Source: Deltaproteobacteria bacterium (GTDB lineage Bacteria; UBA10199; JADGCS01). From it: a DNA stretch of 34,535 bases. The notes under the pieces are model-generated. The model was not told the origin of the DNA and ran no database searches. It saw only the letters and a list, made by a program, of their open reading frames with translations. The stretch spans positions 1 to 34,535 of the forward strand of contig JADGCS010000045.1 of assembly GCA_015228875.1 (NCBI GenBank). Reading direction: 5' to 3'. The position numbers and the translations under genes are program-made. The stretch's first letter is position 1, and the number at the start of each line of letters is the position of its first letter. Of this stretch, positions 14,890-23,456 are shown in pieces.

Positions 14890-15945
14890 TTAAGATGACA
14901 GCGCGGATTCTGCGTGATGTGCGCTGATAGCTGTCTCAAATGGCGGTTTTAAAATCCCCTTTTCGGTCAAAATACCGCTGATGAGTGCTGCGGGGGTGAC
15001 ATCAAACGCCGGGTTTCTGATGTTGATCCCTTCGGGGCAGAGGCGTTTGCCGTTAATGACAGCGACCTCACTGTGATCCCGTTCTTCAATGGGGATTTGG
15101 TCCCCGTGTTTGATCCTGAGGTCGATGGTCGAAAACGGGGCGGCCACATAAAACGGGATGTTGTGGTAACGCGCATTGATCGCCACCGAGTATGTGCCGA
15201 TTTTGTTGGCGGTGTCGCCGTTTGCTGCGATGCGGTCGGCCCCGACGATCACCTTATTAATAAAACCCTGTCGCATTATTGTTGCCGCCATGTTGTCGGT
15301 GATTAGTGTGACCGGCACGTTGTTCTTTTTAAGCTCCCACGCGGAGAGCCTTGCCCCCTGCAGGATTGGTCGTGTCTCGTCGGCGAAGACCTCGATTTTT
15401 TTGTGGGCCTCGATAGCAGCATAGACCACACCGATCGCCGTCCCAAAGCCCGCTGTGGCAAGTGCTCCCGCATTGCAGTGGGTCAGCACCGTGTCGCCGT
15501 CGTCAAGGACAGCGTGTCCGTAAAGGCCGATGAGCCGGTTTGTTTGTATATCCTCTTCTCTTATTTTTTTTGCCTCGTTGATCAGCTCTGTCTTGAGTTG
15601 GGGGACGGACAACCCTTTGCCTGCATCGATCAACCGCTCCATCCTCTCAAGCCCCCACCTTAAGTTGACGGCTGTTGGGCGTTGTTTGTACAGGTACGAG
15701 CTGACCGATCGCATCTCTGTTTTAAAGGTGTTGTAATCAACGGCCGTGGAATGAAGGGCGCCGAGAGCCATGCCCATTGCCGCGGCCACACCAATAGCGG
15801 GTGCCCCACGGATCGTGAGGTTTTTAATCGCCTCGGCCACCTCTTGATACGTGTTAAGGGTGAGGTATTTTTCCTCCGTGGGCAGCAGACGTTGATCCAG
15901 CATAATTACGGTGTTGTCCTTCCATTCTATGATTTCAAAATCCAT
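14890..15945 (-). CDS. mtnA: Methylthioribose-1-phosphate isomerase
   Basis: A 351-residue protein of the eIF2B-like isomerase family that converts 5-methylthioribose 1-phosphate to methylthioribulose 1-phosphate in the methionine salvage pathway. The substrate-phosphate motif TIRGAPAIGVAAAMG (44-58), catalytic Cys157 in LTHCNAGALATAG and Asp237 in VGADRIAANGDTANKIGTY are all present, which distinguishes it from the regulatory eIF2B subunits. AAGGACC precedes the ATG at 15945. No other mtn gene lies in the window, so the rest of the salvage pathway would have to be encoded elsewhere. It is divergent from guaA across a 181-base gap that holds a perfect palindrome. Confidence 0.95.
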   Translation of the reverse strand: MDFEIIEWKDNTVIMLDQRLLPTEEKYLTLNTYQEVAEAIKNLTIRGAPAIGVAAAMGMALGALHSTAVDYNTFKTEMRSVSSYLYKQRPTAVNLRWGLERMERLIDAGKGLSVPQLKTELINEAKKIREEDIQTNRLIGLYGHAVLDDGDTVLTHCNAGALATAGFGTAIGVVYAAIEAHKKIEVFADETRPILQGARLSAWELKKNNVPVTLITDNMAATIMRQGFINKVIVGADRIAANGDTANKIGTYSVAINARYHNIPFYVAAPFSTIDLRIKHGDQIPIEERDHSEVAVINGKRLCPEGINIRNPAFDVTPAALISGILTEKGILKPPFETAISAHHAESALSS

Positions 15946-16003
15946 GAGAGGTCCTTTCTAAGTGCCTCGATTCATAAATATGGCAACATATTTATTCACT
16001 CGG

Positions 16004-16019
16004 CACTCAGTACTGAGTG
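16004..16019. promoter_or_regulatory. Perfect 16-base palindrome between mtnA and guaA
   Basis: CACTCAGTACTGAGTG at this position is its own reverse complement. It lies 59 bases before the mtnA start on one side and 108 before the guaA start on the other, in an A+T-rich divergent intergenic region. Its size and symmetry suit a dimeric repressor binding site. No regulator is identified, and chance cannot be excluded. Confidence 0.4.
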
Positions 16020-16126
16020 AGCAAAAATTTAATTCAATGGTAATCAAATTACGTTACCGTATTTGCGAATCGAAGTACTAAGTAACTTGTTTGCAATCTT
16101 CTATAAAAGATTTTATACCCGCGCAA

Positions 16127-17659
16127 ATGCAAAAAGTGCTGATCATTGATTTTGGTTCACAATACACACAACTGATTGCGCGCAGGGTCAGGGAACTTAA
16201 AGTTTATTGCGAAATCTGGCCGTGTACCGAGGGTTATGAAAAAATAAAGAACTTTTGCGCCAAGGCCATCATTCTTTCTGGTGGTCCGGCGAGCGTGCTG
16301 CAAAAAGACGCCCCCACCCTGGACCCGCGTGTTTTGGATCTTGAGGTACCTGTCCTTGGCATTTGCTACGGGATGCAGCTTCTCACCAAGATGATGGGGG
16401 GAAAAGTAGTGAGGAGCGAGGCCCGCGAGTACGGGCATGCGGCAATCTGTATCCGTCAGGCAGATACCCTGCTTAAGGGCGTGGGCAGGTCATCTGCGGT
16501 CTGGATGAGTCACGGCGACTCCATAAAAAAACTGCCGCATGGTTTTAAACTTCTTGCGGTCACAACAAATGGCGTACCGGCGGCGATCTGCCATACATCA
16601 AAAAAAATAGCGGCCCTGCAGTTTCACCCTGAGGTGCATCATACCTCCAAGGGCAGGACCATTCTCAAAAACTTTTTGTTTGGTATGGCCAGGGTCAGGG
16701 CAGACTGGAACATGCACGACTTTATTAATCACCAACTCTGCGCGATACGCGAGCGGGTTAAAAACGATCATGTGATCCTTGGTCTGTCAGGAGGCGTTGA
16801 CTCCTCTGTTGCAGCGATCCTGATTCACAAGGCTATTGGCAGCCAACTCACCTGCATTTTTGTCAACAACGGTCTGTTGAGGCACAACGAATATCATCAG
16901 GTGCAGGAGGTCTTTACAAAAAATTTTAAAATCACATTGCGCCCTGTCGATGCCTCCAAAGAATTTTTAAAAAAACTGGGAGGTGTTTCGTGCCCCGAAA
17001 AAAAACGCAAGATCATCGGGCGCACGTTTATCAAGGTTTTTACACGAGAGGCAAAAAAAATCAAAGGCGTTAAATTTCTGGCACAGGGCACTCTGTATCC
17101 TGATGTGATTGAGTCGGTTTCTTTTAAGGGGCCGTCGGCGGTGATCAAATCTCACCACAACGTCGGGGGGCTTCCCAAACGCATGGGTCTTAAGCTCATC
17201 GAACCTTTGCGCGAATTATTTAAGGACGAGGTGCGCGCGCTCGGGCGGCAGTTAAAAATGCCGGCGGCATTAATCAACCGTCACCCCTTTCCAGGCCCCG
17301 GCCTCGGGATCAGGATTTTAGGGCCTGTCACGCCAGACAAGGTCAAGCTCTTGCAGAGGGCGGATCATATAGCGATCGAGGAGATCAAAAATGCGGGGTG
17401 GTATGACAAAATCTGGCAGGCCTTTGTGGTCCTGCTCCCTGTGCGATCGGTGGGGGTCATGGGTGACGAGCGGACCTACGAGTACACGGCGGCATTAAGG
17501 GCGGTGAGCGCTGTCGACGGGATGACCGCAGACTGGGTAGAACTCCCGCACGGGCTTTTGTCCAAAATATCAGGCCGGATCATCAGCGAGGTCAAGGGGA
17601 TCAACAGGGTCGTGTACGACATCTCAAGCAAACCCCCGGCAACGATCGAATGGGAGTGA
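16127..17659 (+). CDS. guaA: GMP synthase (glutamine-hydrolysing)
   Basis: A 510-residue two-domain enzyme that aminates XMP to GMP using ammonia released from glutamine, the last step of guanine nucleotide synthesis. The glutaminase triad is Cys80 (LGICYGMQLL), His167 and Glu169 (QFHPEV). The ATP-pyrophosphatase loop SGGVDSS is at 221-227, and the C-terminal dimerisation domain ends in the typical DISSKPPATIEWE. I chose the ATG at 16127 because the protein then starts MQKVLIIDFGSQYTQLI like its family; a TTG at 16091 would add 12 unconserved residues. No strong ribosome binding site precedes either. No guaB is adjacent. Confidence 0.96.
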   Translation: MQKVLIIDFGSQYTQLIARRVRELKVYCEIWPCTEGYEKIKNFCAKAIILSGGPASVLQKDAPTLDPRVLDLEVPVLGICYGMQLLTKMMGGKVVRSEAREYGHAAICIRQADTLLKGVGRSSAVWMSHGDSIKKLPHGFKLLAVTTNGVPAAICHTSKKIAALQFHPEVHHTSKGRTILKNFLFGMARVRADWNMHDFINHQLCAIRERVKNDHVILGLSGGVDSSVAAILIHKAIGSQLTCIFVNNGLLRHNEYHQVQEVFTKNFKITLRPVDASKEFLKKLGGVSCPEKKRKIIGRTFIKVFTREAKKIKGVKFLAQGTLYPDVIESVSFKGPSAVIKSHHNVGGLPKRMGLKLIEPLRELFKDEVRALGRQLKMPAALINRHPFPGPGLGIRILGPVTPDKVKLLQRADHIAIEEIKNAGWYDKIWQAFVVLLPVRSVGVMGDERTYEYTAALRAVSAVDGMTADWVELPHGLLSKISGRIISEVKGINRVVYDISSKPPATIEWE

Positions 17660-17717
17660 AGGGGGCGTGTATGATCCCAGAATTTCGCACGACCAACCTT
17701 GTCGCAACCCGCAGACC

Positions 17718-17745
17718 TTGACAATTCTATTTGAAGTATTATCTA
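17718..17745 (+). promoter_or_regulatory. Candidate promoter for htpG
   Basis: TTGACA at 17718-17723 and TATCTA at 17740-17745, separated by 16 bases, lie about 60 bases before the htpG start. The boxes are close to the sigma-70 consensus. No CIRCE-type operator and no convincing sigma-32 -10 box are seen, so heat-shock control is not evident from this sequence. Confidence 0.5.
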
Positions 17746-17805
17746 TTCCACGCGCTCAGCCACATAAACAACTAACAATTTCAACAGCATACTGGAGGAT
17801 TTTAC

Positions 17806-19713
17806 ATGACCACAGACACAGCCCAAAAGGAAACCCTTGGTTTTCAGACCGAGGTCAAACAGATTTTAAGACTCATGATCACCTCGCTTTACAGCAATAA
17901 AGAGATTTTTTTAAGAGAGCTTATTTCCAATGCGTCTGATGCCTGCGATAAACTGCGCTTTGAGGCCCTTGCGGACGAAAAACTTTACGAGGGCAGCTCA
18001 GATTTCAAGATCAGTGTGTCCTTCGATGAAAAGGCAGGCACCATCACAATATCTGATAACGGTGTTGGTATGAACCGCGACGAGGTGATCAGCAATATTG
18101 GTACGATTGCAAAATCGGGCACAAAAGAATTTTTAGAGGCGCTCTCCGGTGACAAACAAAAAGATGCCAACATGATCGGGCAGTTTGGTGTGGGGTTTTA
18201 TTCCTCGTTTATTGTGGCCGATAAAGTCACTCTCAAGACACGCCGTGCCGGTACGGACAAATCCGCTGCCGTGATGTGGGAATCGGCGGGTGACGGCGAG
18301 TACACCATCGAAGGCATGACAAAAAATGACCGCGGTACAGAGATCACCCTGCACTTAAAAGAGGGCGAAAAAGAATTTTTGGACGAGTATAAACTTAAGC
18401 AGGTCTTGCGCAAATTTTCCGATCACATCACGCTCCCGATCTTTATGCAGGTCAAGGACGACAAGGGCAAAGAAAAAGAAGACAAGATCAACGAGGCCTC
18501 GGCGATCTGGCTGCGATCCAAATCCGATATCAAAAAAGAAGAATACGACGAGTTTTACAAAACAGTATCGCACGATTTTGGCAACCCTCTAACATGTATT
18601 CACAATAAGCTTGAGGGCAATCTCGAGTACACACTTCTTCTTTACATCCCCGAACGTGCCCCGTTTGACCTCTGGGCACAGGAGCACAGGCAGGGCATCA
18701 AGCTGTACGTCAAGCGTGTGTTTATTATGGATGATGCCGAAAAATTTCTGCCGCGCTATTTGCGTTTTATCAGGGGGATTGTCGATTCCAACGACCTGCC
18801 TCTCAATATCTCGCGCGAGATTCTGCAAGATAACCAGATCATTACCACCATAAAAAACACCGCTGTTAAAAAGATTCTCGACAAACTCGAAGACATGGCC
18901 AAAAACGAGCCAGAGAATTTTAAAACATTCTGGAAAGAGTTTGGCCGCGTCTTTAAAGAGGGTGTGGTCGAAGACTTTGCCAACAAGGATCGTATTGCCT
19001 CGATCTCAAGATTCTCATCAACATTCAAGGACAAGGAAGAAGCAGATGTGACTCTTGATGATTATATCTTCCGGCAGAAAAAAGACCAGAAGCACATCTA
19101 TTACATTGTGGCCGATTCTTTTATGGCGGCAAAAAACAGCCCGCTGCTCGAAGTGTTTAGAAAAAAAGAGATCGAGGTGCTTTTGCTTTCGGACAAGGTG
19201 GATCACTGGTTTGTGAATCACCTTCTCGAATACAAGAAAAAAACCTTTCAATCGGTTTCAAAGGGTGAACTCGACATCGAAACATCCGAATCCAACGAAA
19301 AAGAAGACAGCAAAGAAAAAAAACAGACCCCGGAAGACAAACAGTTTGACAGTCTCGTCAGCAAAATCAAAAAAGCCCTTGGGGAAACGGTGCAGGATGT
19401 CAGGGTCTCACAGCGCCTTGTCTCGTCACCGGCCTGCGTTGTTTCAGGCAAGGACGACCTCGATCCCAACCTCAAGCGCCTGATGGAACAAATGGGGCAG
19501 GTCATGCCCACCACAAAACCGATACTCGAGATCAACCCGCATCATGCCATCCTAAAAAGGCTCGACAAAGAAAGGGACGATAAAAGTTTTAACGACTGGT
19601 CCAGTGTCCTGTACGATCAGGCGGTGTTAAGCGATGGCGGGCAACTCAAGGACCCCGCAGGGTTTGTGAGCAAGCTCAACGCACTGATTGTAGAGATGGG
19701 AAAAGCGGGATAA
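17806..19713 (+). CDS. htpG: Hsp90-family chaperone HtpG
   Basis: A full-length 635-residue bacterial Hsp90. The N-terminal GHKL ATPase domain shows LRELISNASDACDKLR with Glu38 and Asn42, the DNGVGM motif, and the lid-region GQFGVGFYSSF. The middle domain carries LPLNISREILQDN with the conserved catalytic-loop arginine. The C-terminal dimerisation domain ends with the usual LIVEMGKAG-type sequence, and there is a charged linker near 505-525 (SNEKEDSKEKK). GGAGG precedes the ATG by a normal distance. It follows guaA after 146 bases with its own candidate promoter. The GGGGTC repeat array starts at its stop codon. Confidence 0.97.
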   Translation: MTTDTAQKETLGFQTEVKQILRLMITSLYSNKEIFLRELISNASDACDKLRFEALADEKLYEGSSDFKISVSFDEKAGTITISDNGVGMNRDEVISNIGTIAKSGTKEFLEALSGDKQKDANMIGQFGVGFYSSFIVADKVTLKTRRAGTDKSAAVMWESAGDGEYTIEGMTKNDRGTEITLHLKEGEKEFLDEYKLKQVLRKFSDHITLPIFMQVKDDKGKEKEDKINEASAIWLRSKSDIKKEEYDEFYKTVSHDFGNPLTCIHNKLEGNLEYTLLLYIPERAPFDLWAQEHRQGIKLYVKRVFIMDDAEKFLPRYLRFIRGIVDSNDLPLNISREILQDNQIITTIKNTAVKKILDKLEDMAKNEPENFKTFWKEFGRVFKEGVVEDFANKDRIASISRFSSTFKDKEEADVTLDDYIFRQKKDQKHIYYIVADSFMAAKNSPLLEVFRKKEIEVLLLSDKVDHWFVNHLLEYKKKTFQSVSKGELDIETSESNEKEDSKEKKQTPEDKQFDSLVSKIKKALGETVQDVRVSQRLVSSPACVVSGKDDLDPNLKRLMEQMGQVMPTTKPILEINPHHAILKRLDKERDDKSFNDWSSVLYDQAVLSDGGQLKDPAGFVSKLNALIVEMGKAG

Positions 19714-19952
19714 AAAAGGGGTCAGCAGCAGAAAAGGGGTCACAGAAAAGGGGTCAGCAGCAGAAAAGGGGTCAGGACTGGACATAGGATTCCGCTGAAA
19801 AACCCCCTGCCTGAATTTTAGTCTGAGCAAAGAAAAGGGGTCAGAAAAGGGGTCAGGACTGGACATAGGACAATAATGGAGAAAAGGGGTCAGCAGAAAA
19901 GGGGTCAGAAAAGGGGTCAGGACTGGACATAGGACAATAAAAAAAGGGGTCG
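19714..19952 (+). repeat. GGGGTC array with three partial hairpin arms
   Basis: About ten units of AAAAGGGGTC lie between the convergent htpG and MATE genes. They are joined by short linkers such as AGCAG. Three units extend into the arm GGGGTCAGGACTGGACATAG; two of these continue with GACAATAA and one diverges after TAGGA. All arms point the same way, so no complete hairpin forms here. The same unit occurs at 21741-21876 and 23457-23590, where both arms are present. The shared core with locus-specific linkers suggests transposition or gene conversion of a core followed by local tandem expansion. Confidence 0.85.
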
Positions 19953-19983
19953 CGGAGGCAGAACAATCCACCCCCGCGTTTTT

Positions 19984-21315
19984 TTATATTTTGATCGCCT
20001 TCCACGTGCCACCCTTAAATCTCATAAAAATAACCAGCGCCAAAAAGGCAATCTCCGTCGTGAGTCCAATCCAAGCCCCAAACGCGCCCAGATGGACAAA
20101 CAGGCAGAAGAAGACGGCAAGCGGTAAACCGACAAACCAACTCACCGAGACAGTGACCTTCATGAGCCATGTGGTGTCTCCTGCGCCCCTGAGCGCCCCT
20201 GCGGCAACCGTAGAGACGATATCAAAGAGCTGTAAGAGGACCGCGAGAAACATGATACGGTGACAGGTGTCGATTACAACCGTGTCCGTTGTGAAAACAG
20301 CAATCATCTCGTTTGTATAAGCGAGAAACAGCACCGCGAGGACACAGGCATAAACAAGACCGATCACGAGTGACGATCTTAAAATCCTCTCCGCAGACTC
20401 CAAATCGACGGCTCCAATGTACTTGCCGACAAGGACACACGTTGCGACCGAGAGCCCGTATCCGGGCATGAACGAGAACCTGATGATCTGAAGACAGATC
20501 TGCGATGCCGCTAGTTCTATATCACCCGCCCTGCCGATCACAGCGGAGAAGAGCAAGAAGGCCCCCATCCTTAAAAACACCTCAACACCAATGGGCAGAC
20601 CGATCTTGAGTATTCTGGCGATCTCACTGTACTGCGGCCAGGCAATAACCCTCGTTCCAAAGAGGTCCTGATATTTTCGGTCCAAAAAAAACACGAAATA
20701 CAGAACAACTGAAACAAAAGAAGCGGCGACCGTTGCTATCGCGGCCCCCTCTGTCCCATAGTTTGGAAACCCCAAAGCGCCAAATATCAATCCATAATCA
20801 AGGACTATGTTCACCGCATTGGCAACAAGTGAGATCCACATGTTGATCTTTGTGTCCTGCACGCCGACAAAAAACCTGCCCAACGCAAATGATATTAAGA
20901 AAAACATGCCGCCCAGGATTCTGATATTAAAATACCCCTCCCCCAACACCCGTACACTTTTGGAAGAACCGAAAATTTCAAAAAGAAGGGGACTGAGTGG
21001 TATAAAAATCAGGATCACAAGACCCGACACGACGGACAAGGACACACCATACCATCCCATGCGTGCGCAGAGATGCATCCGTCCCGCACCAAAGTCCTGA
21101 GACACAAAGGTCTCAATACTCTCAAGCGCACCTATAAAAAAGGCCAGAATCGTAAAGATAATGATATTGGCCAGACCAATGGCCGCGATCTCTGTTGCCC
21201 CTATACGACCCACCATGATCGTATCCGTCATGCACATAACCGAATAGGACAGCGTAGAAATAACTGCGGGGAACGCCAATTGAAGGACCTCTTTGTAACC
21301 GCCACGACCTTGCAT
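19984..21315 (-). CDS. MATE-family multidrug/toxin efflux transporter
   Basis: A 443-residue polytopic inner-membrane protein with about twelve hydrophobic segments. The N-terminal part MCMTDTIMVGRIGATEIAAIG, followed by the ESIETFVSQDFGAG segment, is typical of MATE antiporters, which use a sodium or proton gradient to expel cationic drugs or metabolites. The ATG at 21315 is chosen because AAGGTGG lies six bases upstream; the frame is open 66 codons further, but those residues read as non-coding and overlap a terminator hairpin and a small ORF in another frame. That terminator, only 45 bases upstream, makes read-through control of this gene plausible. The substrate is unknown. Confidence 0.9.
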   Translation of the reverse strand: MQGRGGYKEVLQLAFPAVISTLSYSVMCMTDTIMVGRIGATEIAAIGLANIIIFTILAFFIGALESIETFVSQDFGAGRMHLCARMGWYGVSLSVVSGLVILIFIPLSPLLFEIFGSSKSVRVLGEGYFNIRILGGMFFLISFALGRFFVGVQDTKINMWISLVANAVNIVLDYGLIFGALGFPNYGTEGAAIATVAASFVSVVLYFVFFLDRKYQDLFGTRVIAWPQYSEIARILKIGLPIGVEVFLRMGAFLLFSAVIGRAGDIELAASQICLQIIRFSFMPGYGLSVATCVLVGKYIGAVDLESAERILRSSLVIGLVYACVLAVLFLAYTNEMIAVFTTDTVVIDTCHRIMFLAVLLQLFDIVSTVAAGALRGAGDTTWLMKVTVSVSWFVGLPLAVFFCLFVHLGAFGAWIGLTTEIAFLALVIFMRFKGGTWKAIKI

Positions 21316-21359
21316 ACAAACCACCTTGTGATACGACCCCAACTCACGAGACACGAGGC

Positions 21360-21396
21360 AAAAAAAAACCCCGGATAACGTCTCGCCATCCGGGGT
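21360..21396 (-). terminator. Strong intrinsic terminator between a small ORF and the MATE gene
   Basis: On the minus strand, ACCCCGGAT (21388-21396) pairs perfectly with ATCCGGGGT (21368-21376) around an 11-base loop, followed by a run of nine T (21360-21368). It lies 25 bases after the stop of the small ORF and 45 bases before the MATE start. There is little room for a promoter between it and MATE, so it may act as an attenuator for that gene. Confidence 0.85.
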
Positions 21397-21421
21397 CTTT
21401 GATTTGCATATTTTTAAAAAC

Positions 21422-21535
21422 TTACAAAATACGCCGCAAATCCACGGACAGATAGAACCTCCGCACGGTGCCAAAAGACATCGGCATCCCGTTGGAAGAA
21501 CTTTTAATAACATACGCTGTCCGCAGGATTTTCAT
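21422..21535 (-). CDS. 37-residue small ORF upstream of the MATE gene (leader peptide or small protein)
   Basis: An ATG at 21535 (minus) opens a frame of 37 codons ending in TAA at 21422-21424. It begins MKILRTAYVIKSSSNG and ends VDLRRIL; it is basic, with six arginines and lysines in the visible parts and no membrane segment. An AGGTG stretch lies about six bases before the ATG. The intrinsic terminator follows within 25 bases, so the ORF and terminator form either a tiny stand-alone gene or the leader of the MATE transporter. A segment late in the ORF (TCCGTGG) could pair weakly with the terminator's first arm as an alternative fold. I do not recognise a family. Confidence 0.45.
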   Translation of the reverse strand: MKILRTAYVIKSSSNGMPMSFGTVRRFYLSVDLRRIL

Positions 21536-21740
21536 GATAACACCTGAGTTAATTTTGTGCCACGCACACCACTGATTACAAAATCATGTTTTGCACGCAA
21601 GCGCGCGGGCTATGATAAACGCTGTGCCTAATAAAAAGCAACAATTAAATAAATGAGGGAGGTCTTCGTAGTTCGGGACCATAACTCGCCACATTCATTT
21701 AAATTCAATTAAAAACTGGCCAAATGTTTTGCCTTGCACA

Positions 21741-21876
21741 GAAAAGGGGTCAGCAGAAAAGGGGTCAGGACTGGACATAGGACAATAAAATATTACTGTG
21801 GCTTATTGTCCTATGTCCAGTCCTGACCCCTTCTTTGACTGACCCCTTCTTTGACCCCTTCTTTGACCCCTTCTTC
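21741..21876. repeat. GGGGTC hairpin element, left of the ATPase gene
   Basis: A perfect 30-base inverted repeat, 21759-21788 against 21803-21832, encloses a 14-base loop. On the left it is preceded by one more GGGGTC unit, and on the right it is followed by three GACCCC units separated by TTCTTT-type linkers. The rest of the 21536-22041 gap holds no gene: 21541-21740 is A+T-rich and may contain the promoter for the small ORF and MATE gene, and 21877-22041 carries one of two 41-base direct repeats. Confidence 0.9.
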
Positions 21877-21985
21877 TCTTGAAACACCGTCAGGCGAAAG
21901 AGACGGCAACGGTTAGGTCTTGCCTAAAAGAACTGATCTCAGTGCTCTACTCGACACACCTTCTTCTATTTCATGTGTTCTCCAT

Positions 21986-22026
21986 TTCAAAATCCACCAC
22001 CGTCCTCGTCTTCCGCACCGACCCCA
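21986..22026 (+). repeat. 41-base direct repeat, left copy
   Basis: This sequence recurs at 23413-23453 in the same orientation with 39 of 41 bases identical. The two copies flank the DUF4143-type ATPase gene, lying between it and the two GGGGTC hairpins on each side asymmetrically: right of the left hairpin and left of the right hairpin. They might be the remains of a duplication made when the segment was inserted. Confidence 0.7.
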
Positions 22027-22041
22027 CATGCTGGGGCAACC

Positions 22042-23307
22042 TCAGTCCTGCCACCCCCTTCTTTCAATAAACACTTTTGGCGTTATCACCGATACCGGTT
22101 TTCCAAGTGCGGCGTGGATGGCCTGTTCCTTGAGCTTCGCATCGTAAAGAAAAATTTGCCCGTTCGATTCAAGCAAAAGGTCAAGCTCACGCTTCAGCGT
22201 GCTGGAATACCAATAATACACCTCTTTTCCCGTGTGGCGAAGGGCATGATTGACCAAAATGGATTCAAAGATTTTTCCCCTGAAATCATCAACGGAAATC
22301 TGTTGCAACCACCACGCATGACAATTTCTCACACCTCTCAACAACGCTCCTGCAATGGCGTAAATGAGAGGATCAACAAAATAGATTTTTTTTGACTTTC
22401 GCGGCGCTCCTCGTTCGTTGGTGGGATCAAAACACCGAAGAACGGAGCAGAGAAAAGAGAGTTCCAAATGTTCCACATAAGCAAAGGCTGTTTCGTGACT
22501 GTGAACGGGTGTTTTCTCGATCAACCCCTGCCAGGTCACTCGGGACGAAACCGCGTCGACAATGCGATAGAGGATGTGTGTCAGAATTTCACGCGAGAGC
22601 CCATATTTGTGTGCATCACCAAAAATCCAGTTTGCATACACCTCGTGTGTTTCATCCGTAACCAGGCCATACTGCGAAAAATCAGACACAGCATGTGGAA
22701 ACCCTCCAACCCTCAGGTAGATATCAAACAGTTCTGCCTCGGAGAACTGGTTAAAACAAGGAATGTAAAAATAATCTCCAAAGGAAAAAGGATGAACCGA
22801 AAGCTCGGTGACTTTTCTGCCCGGGAATCGCTCAGAATTTAATTGCAAATCCTTGGCATCAGAGCCGGTAATGATTGAGGTGGCCTTCGTGAGCAGGCCC
22901 GCGTTTGAAACCCACAGAAGCGCCCGCTGCCATTCTTTAACGAACGTAATTTCATCGAGACAAAGAAGTGTTTTTTCCTCCCGTCGTGGATTAAGAATCA
23001 AGGCGAGCATCTCTTGAAGCTCTGTAAAGTCTTTCACAGCTTCGCATGAAATTAAAATACAATTTTTTGGTTTGATTGTGTTTGTGCTCAGCGCTTCGTT
23101 GATTTTTTCTTTTATAAGCGTTGTCTTTCCAACCTGGCGAGGGCCTCGCAAGATAAAGGCGGTTGATGATTCAAGAGAAAGCTTTCGTTTGACTGGATTG
23201 TCAAAATACCAAGCCTTCCCTTTTACCGCCAACAGATGTGAGTCTCTCTCTATGGCCGTCGAATCTTGCCACCAAGGGTTGAGTATTTCAATTGAGTTTA
23301 GATCCAT
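22042..23307 (-). CDS. AAA-family ATPase with DUF4143-type C-terminal domain
   Basis: A 421-residue P-loop ATPase. Walker A is LRGPRQVGKTTLIKE (53-67), Walker B is LLCLDEIT (114-121) and a sensor-1-like ITGSDA follows near 146-151. The C-terminal part (about residues 375-405) carries YYWYSSTLKRELDLLLES and FLYDAKLKE, which resembles the PD-(D/E)XK nuclease-like core found in this family. Such proteins are widespread, patchily distributed and often transferred between bacteria; their role is not established, with links to mobile elements or defence suggested. No clear ribosome binding site precedes the ATG. The gene stands alone, bracketed by repeats on both sides, which supports recent acquisition. 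The Walker motifs are intact. Confidence 0.85.
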   Translation of the reverse strand: MDLNSIEILNPWWQDSTAIERDSHLLAVKGKAWYFDNPVKRKLSLESSTAFILRGPRQVGKTTLIKEKINEALSTNTIKPKNCILISCEAVKDFTELQEMLALILNPRREEKTLLCLDEITFVKEWQRALLWVSNAGLLTKATSIITGSDAKDLQLNSERFPGRKVTELSVHPFSFGDYFYIPCFNQFSEAELFDIYLRVGGFPHAVSDFSQYGLVTDETHEVYANWIFGDAHKYGLSREILTHILYRIVDAVSSRVTWQGLIEKTPVHSHETAFAYVEHLELSFLCSVLRCFDPTNERGAPRKSKKIYFVDPLIYAIAGALLRGVRNCHAWWLQQISVDDFRGKIFESILVNHALRHTGKEVYYWYSSTLKRELDLLLESNGQIFLYDAKLKEQAIHAALGKPVSVITPKVFIERRGWQD

Positions 23308-23412
23308 AATGGCACGATATTACAGTCTTTTGTGCTGTTTTGTCAATGATGCGATTCTGATCGCTTAAAATGATGTGCCGTTACAACTTCTTTGCGTCTA
23401 TTTTTTCTCTAC

Positions 23413-23453
23413 TTCAAAATCCACCACCGTCCTTGTCTTCCGCACCGAACCCA
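23413..23453 (+). repeat. 41-base direct repeat, right copy
   Basis: The match to 21986-22026 is 39 of 41 bases, same orientation. It directly adjoins the right-hand GGGGTC array. The rest of 23308-23412 shows no gene. Confidence 0.7.
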
Positions 23454-23456
23454 TAG

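Noticed and set aside
16004-16019. CIRCE heat-shock operator
   Set aside because: The half-sites are adjacent rather than nine bases apart and the adjoining genes are not chaperones.
16091-16126. TTG start for guaA at 16091
   Set aside because: The added 12 residues are not family-like and no ribosome binding site supports it; the ATG at 16127 gives the usual N-terminus.
19714-19952. CRISPR array
   Set aside because: Units are short (about 10-30 bases), spacing is irregular, linkers are repeated rather than unique, and no cas gene is near.
19627-19971. Minus-strand ORF of 114 codons rich in repeated Pro-Phe-Ser
   Set aside because: It is the translation of the GGGGTC repeat array and the end of htpG in antisense; the periodic residues follow the DNA repeat.
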